The notes under the pieces: model-generated
What the model was told of the DNA's origin: nothing
Databases searched by the model: none
What the model saw: only the letters and a program-made list of their open reading frames with translations
Shown here: in pieces, positions 8,032 to 10,422 of the stretch
How positions within the stretch are numbered: the stretch's first letter is position 1
Layout of the letters: every line of letters starts with the position of its first letter
Program-made: the position numbers and the translations under genes
Assembly: GCA_003550305.1 (NCBI GenBank)
Contig: QKYT01001388.1
Span: 3,088 to 13,509, forward strand
From: Glomus cerebriforme
Taxonomy: Eukaryota > Glomeromycota > Glomeromycetes > Glomerales > Glomeraceae
Reading direction: 5' to 3'
DNA length: 10,422 nt

Positions 8032-8085
8032 CATCACGTTAATTTACCTAATGAAAAAAATCGTTCCTCTACGAGAGAAAAAAAT
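8032..8085 (+). repeat. Second dispersed repeat, copy 2
   Basis: CATCACGTTAA (8032-8042), then after about 21 nt TTCCTCTACGAGAGAAAAAAAT (8064-8085), repeats the arrangement at 4686-4734 in the same orientation with a few substitutions and one deleted base. Beyond these blocks the copies no longer align by eye. Confidence 0.45.
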
Positions 8086-8115
8086 AGAAGTATAAAGAAG
8101 TCATTTAAGCTCCTT

Positions 8116-8379
8116 TCAGTAATCCTTTAAAGATGAATTTACGAATGAAACTGTGGAAAAAAATGAAGTTAGACATTTTTTAAACAAAAAGAAAAAAGTA
8201 AAAAAAAAAATAACTAAAGAAATAAAAAAAAAAACATTGATAATACTAATAATATAGTTCATAATATGACATTGATATCTTAAGTTAGATAAATGAGTTG
8301 AGACTGTGTTAGATGGGTTGGAATTAGTTTTTCTTTTTAAATTTTTTTGTTTAACGTAACGAATAGACAATTCTATCAT
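8116..8379 (-). CDS. Possible 87-codon small membrane protein, doubtful
   Basis: The minus-strand ATG at 8379 opens to a stop at 8116. Residues 1-38 are polar and basic (KRKTNSNPSNTVSTHLSN). Residues 40-67 are a strongly hydrophobic Ile/Phe/Leu run that would span a membrane once. The run is written mostly by T-rich homopolymers, which produce false membrane segments in AT-rich DNA. The tail (68-87) is Ser/Phe-rich. No family is recognised. The polar head with mixed codons is the only point in its favour. Confidence 0.2.
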   Translation of the reverse strand: MIELSIRYVKQKNLKRKTNSNPSNTVSTHLSNLRYQCHIMNYIISIINVFFFISLVIFFFTFFFLFKKCLTSFFSTVSFVNSSLKDY

Positions 8380-8673
8380 TGATTTGGTAATATTTTTAAG
8401 ACAATTTATTGTGTTATGTAAAAATTTTTATGTAAAGTTAATTATCAAATTGAACAACATAACGCGACACACTTTCATTCATTCATTCACTTTATTAATT
8501 ATTGCATATTGCGAGAATTAGGAAATTATTTTACCCTTACATATTCTATTCAGTGGTATAATTTTATTATTCAGAATTCAGAACAAATTATTTTTGTAAT
8601 TTTTTTTAAGCTACAATAGCTTTAATACAATTATAAAAGGAGGATATATTCTGAATATCGGGAGATTACGGTA

Positions 8674-8931
8674 AAATCTAGGCTACATAATTGGTCGATC
8701 ACGATCGACATTTTGACGCATCGTTTTATAAAGGGTTGTGATTTAGAACCTAAAATTCTAGCTGTTGATTGGTTACCAGGCTGGAGAATCATCGTCACTG
8801 TGCCCACAAGAGATCCAGCATGTTATGATTTTCTCACATTTGCACCTGCAGCAATCGGACATTTCTCATTTGATGACTTCATGGTCATCGTTATTACTTT
8901 AAACACAACAATCAAATGCAAATTGGATTAA
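8674..8931 (+). pseudogene. GC-richer coding-like fragment, unidentified
   Basis: Frame 1 is open from just after TAA at 8671-8673 to TAA at 8929-8931, about 85 codons. The composition is clearly less AT-rich than the flanks, and the codons have mixed third positions. The translation contains ILAVDWLPGWRIIVTVPTRD and, further on, FLTFAPAAIGHFSFDD. There is no in-frame ATG near the start; the first Met is internal and late. The opposite strand also gives long partly open readings, including a Cys-rich one broken by stops, so the true sense strand is uncertain. It could be an exon or a relic of a transposon gene. I do not recognise it. Confidence 0.3.
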
Positions 8932-8959
8932 TGGTTACAATTTTGATAATATTGCATTG

Positions 8960-9030
8960 TACAGTATAACTGTAACAAATATAATGAAGTACTGTACATG
9001 TTGGACAAAATCTGTATAGTTACAGTATTG
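8960..9030. repeat. Cluster of TACAGT / ACTGTA palindromes
   Basis: Three small palindromes lie within 70 nt: TACAGT-ATA-ACTGTA (8960-8974), GTACTGTAC (8989-8997) and CTGTA-TAGT-TACAG (9012-9025). In addition ACTGTAAC at 8969-8976 is complementary to GTTACAGT at 9019-9026, so the whole could fold as one hairpin. A related perfect 14-bp palindrome is at 10065-10078. These may be binding sites or a structured RNA; no regulator is identified. Confidence 0.3.
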
Positions 9031-9143
9031 TCATCGGTTATGATTCTAACAGTGCGCCTCCAGTAAGTAGGCGCCGTTTGACTTTCATTATATTACAAAT
9101 GCGATACAGAACAAGGAGGCAACGTAGGAATTGCATCTTGTAA
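8988..9143 (+). pseudogene. Second coding-like fragment, unidentified
   Basis: Frame 3 is open from 8988 to TAA at 9141-9143. It reads STVHVGQNLYSYSIVIGYDS, followed by NSAPPVSRRR and a basic tail. A consensus 5' splice site, GTAAGT (9063-9068), lies inside, so the real exon may end at about 9062. Frame 2 further on (about 9096-9180) also reads coding-like (CDTEQGGNVGIASCNSCDL). Together with 8674-8931 this suggests pieces of one decayed or spliced gene on the plus strand. No family is recognised. Confidence 0.2.
9054..9074. other. GC-rich 6-bp hairpin over a splice-donor-like GTAAGT
   Basis: GCGCCT (9054-9059) pairs with AGGCGC (9069-9074) around the loop CCAGTAAGT, which contains GTAAGT. 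All-GC-rich stems are rare in this AT-rich window. If the GTAAGT is a real 5' splice site the stem would hide it; this is inference only. Confidence 0.25.
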
Positions 9144-9180
9144 TAGTTGCGATTTATCAATAGATTCAATCTTTCATTAG

Positions 9181-9480
9181 TTTTACTTTATGTTAAGTTA
9201 TTATTTGCATTAATCCAGTATTGAAAATTAAAAATCATTATGTTAGCATTGAATTTCCAAATTTCATATTTAATATATTTAATAGCTATTATTAATTTTA
9301 TGTAATATATAATAAATATTTTTAAGGTAATTGATTTTTAGTATAATTTATTAATTTATCGTGTTTTTTATGGCGCGGATCCCGGATAACCCTTAAATTC
9401 CATAACATACAATAGTTGATAATAATAAAATTTTTTCGATAAATTATTTTATTAACAAATATTATTAATAGTCGATAATG
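9181..9480. other. AT-rich stretch with short GC patch
   Basis: This is mostly AT-rich. GGCGCGGATCCCGGATAACCC at about 9372-9392 is an isolated GC-rich patch; on the minus strand it reads as a short coding-like tail (GYPGSAP, then stop) right after an AG at 9393-9392. It could be a terminal exon of the minus-strand gene described at 9500-9964, with GTAAGT at 9487-9482 as the donor and an intron of about 96 nt. The frames do not join cleanly. Confidence 0.2.
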
Positions 9481-9499
9481 CACTTACATTTAATTTTAT

Positions 9500-9964
9500 C
9501 TATCCTTGTGTATTTGGCACAAATCTTCTAATATCTTGATCTGTTGCGGCTAACATTTCAATAGGACGCAACATTTTTTGAAATTTTTACTAGCCTTAAT
9601 GGATTTTCAACCATTAAAATTTTTCTGTTTATATAAATGTTGCAAATCTTTAGTAGTTATTTGTTATTTAACTTTTTTATGTTTGAATGAATTTATCATA
9701 TTATTATCACTAGTTCAATTTAATTATTCATTGAGTCTTTGAATTCTTATTATAAAATAATGAGTTTTTTTTTTTGTTTGATTTTTGTATTACGCACAAC
9801 AAAAATCAGGTGAAATTTATTTTCTTAAAATTATCATTTCGTGTTATCCTCTATTTTTAGATTTTTGTTAAAAAAAAAAAATATATAATTTTTATTTAGA
9901 GAATTTTTCCTGAGGTTTTATGATCATCACAATTAAAAAATTCACGATCAATATCCCATACCAT
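9500..9964 (-). pseudogene. Decayed minus-strand gene, unidentified
   Basis: Several coding-like blocks lie in order on the minus strand. 9964-9896 reads VWDIDREFFNCDDHKTSGK to a TAA. Around 9824-9776 there is NKFHLIFVVRNTKIKQ. Around 9720-9607 there are NSFKHKKVK, a stop, TTKDLQHLYKQKNFNG and a TGA at 9609-9607, then KSIKASKNFKK. 9574-9500 reads MLRPIEMLAATDQDIRRF plus six more residues to a TAG. The last change of frame falls in a six-base A/T run (9574-9579), so a base-calling indel is possible there. A consensus splice donor (GTAAGT) at 9487-9482 follows the last block, so part of the interruption may be introns. No domain is recognised. An unspliced reading of a real gene is the main alternative to a pseudogene. 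Confidence 0.35.
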
Positions 9965-10422
9965 ACATGATTGTCATATAACCATAAATTCCATACTTAG
10001 AAAATCGTTTTCAAAATAGTTTATTTTATATGATGGAATGAGAAAATAATATTTTTCCAAATGTAAACTGTACAGTTTCCGGACAAAAAAATATAATATA
10101 TGTGATACCAAAAATTATACAGTACTTCTAATATATTACTTTATTAACAGGAATTGTAAATCTGTCATACTTAAATAAAAATAAAAATACCATCAATTTT
10201 TTTTAATTTTTTTTTTTTCACTTACAATTTATTTTATTCATCAAATCATTACGTAAAAATTAATTTTTTTTCGCATTTTTCTCTTTTTCGAAATACGATA
10301 TTCAAAATTTCAGTTCAATCCCTGATTTATAACTCTGATCATATCCAAATAAAGAAATAACTTACCTTATTTGTGATCATTCAATAATATTATGGCGTAA
10401 TTATCAAAAAAAAAAAAAAAAA
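9965..10422. other. AT-rich right end with splice-like signals and terminal A run
   Basis: No gene is defensible. A perfect palindrome AAACTGTACAGTTT lies at 10065-10078. On the minus strand, AAG followed by GTAAGT (about 10366-10358) is a strong 5' splice-site match just after a short ATG-led reading (MITNK), which may be the first exon of a minus-strand gene whose start is near the window edge. The window ends in 17 A (10406-10422). Confidence 0.3.

Noticed and set aside
1..10422. CRISPR array or prokaryotic operon
   Set aside because: No regularly spaced repeats, no adjacent co-oriented genes with ribosome binding sites, and the gene style is fungal.

Overview
The window looks like a gene-poor, very AT-rich piece of a eukaryotic (probably fungal) nuclear genome. 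By eye it is roughly three quarters A+T, with many long A or T runs, no prokaryote-style operons and no CRISPR array, rRNA or intact tRNA. The best taxonomic clue is a decayed protein kinase at about 4026-4647. Its layout (short Cys-containing N-terminus, a 'W..G...IDEFI..TQL......LEWI' linker, then a kinase domain) is what I associate with the very large kinase families of arbuscular mycorrhizal fungi (Glomeromycotina, e.g. Rhizophagus). A decayed P-loop NTPase of the kind often annotated as Crinkler-like at the left end fits the same group. This assignment is inference from recognised family style; no search was run.

Layout. (1) 3-845, plus strand: a Crinkler-like P-loop NTPase relic whose reading frame changes about five times. 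(2) 846-3900: AT-rich intergenic DNA with short repeats, including one copy (A) of a dispersed repeat at about 2998-3115. (3) 3906-4025: a GC-richer patch that looks like repeat-derived DNA, next to the truncated 5' end of the kinase relic. (4) 4026-4647: the kinase pseudogene, with frameshifts, a TAG nonsense codon and an internal deletion. (5) 4672-4820: an imperfect inverted repeat and one copy of a second dispersed repeat. (6) 5396-5977: the only clearly intact protein gene, 193 codons, unrecognised, with an internal duplication. (7) 5978-8670: AT-rich DNA with copy B of the first repeat (about 7620-7735, opposite orientation to copy A), a second copy of the other repeat (8032-8085) and two weak minus-strand small ORFs. 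(8) 8674-9143: a GC-richer island with two coding-like open frames of unknown origin. (9) 9500-9964, minus strand: remnants of an unidentified gene, broken by frame changes. The window ends in a 17-nt A run.

The genes do not form a pathway. The picture is of accessory, repeat-rich territory where members of expanded gene families have degenerated beside one surviving orphan gene. I did not find a convincing new molecular system. The most useful leads are the orphan gene with the internal repeat, the two-copy dispersed element, and the unidentified coding islands at the right end. Several frame changes could be base-calling errors rather than real mutations; the ones in homopolymers are the most suspect.
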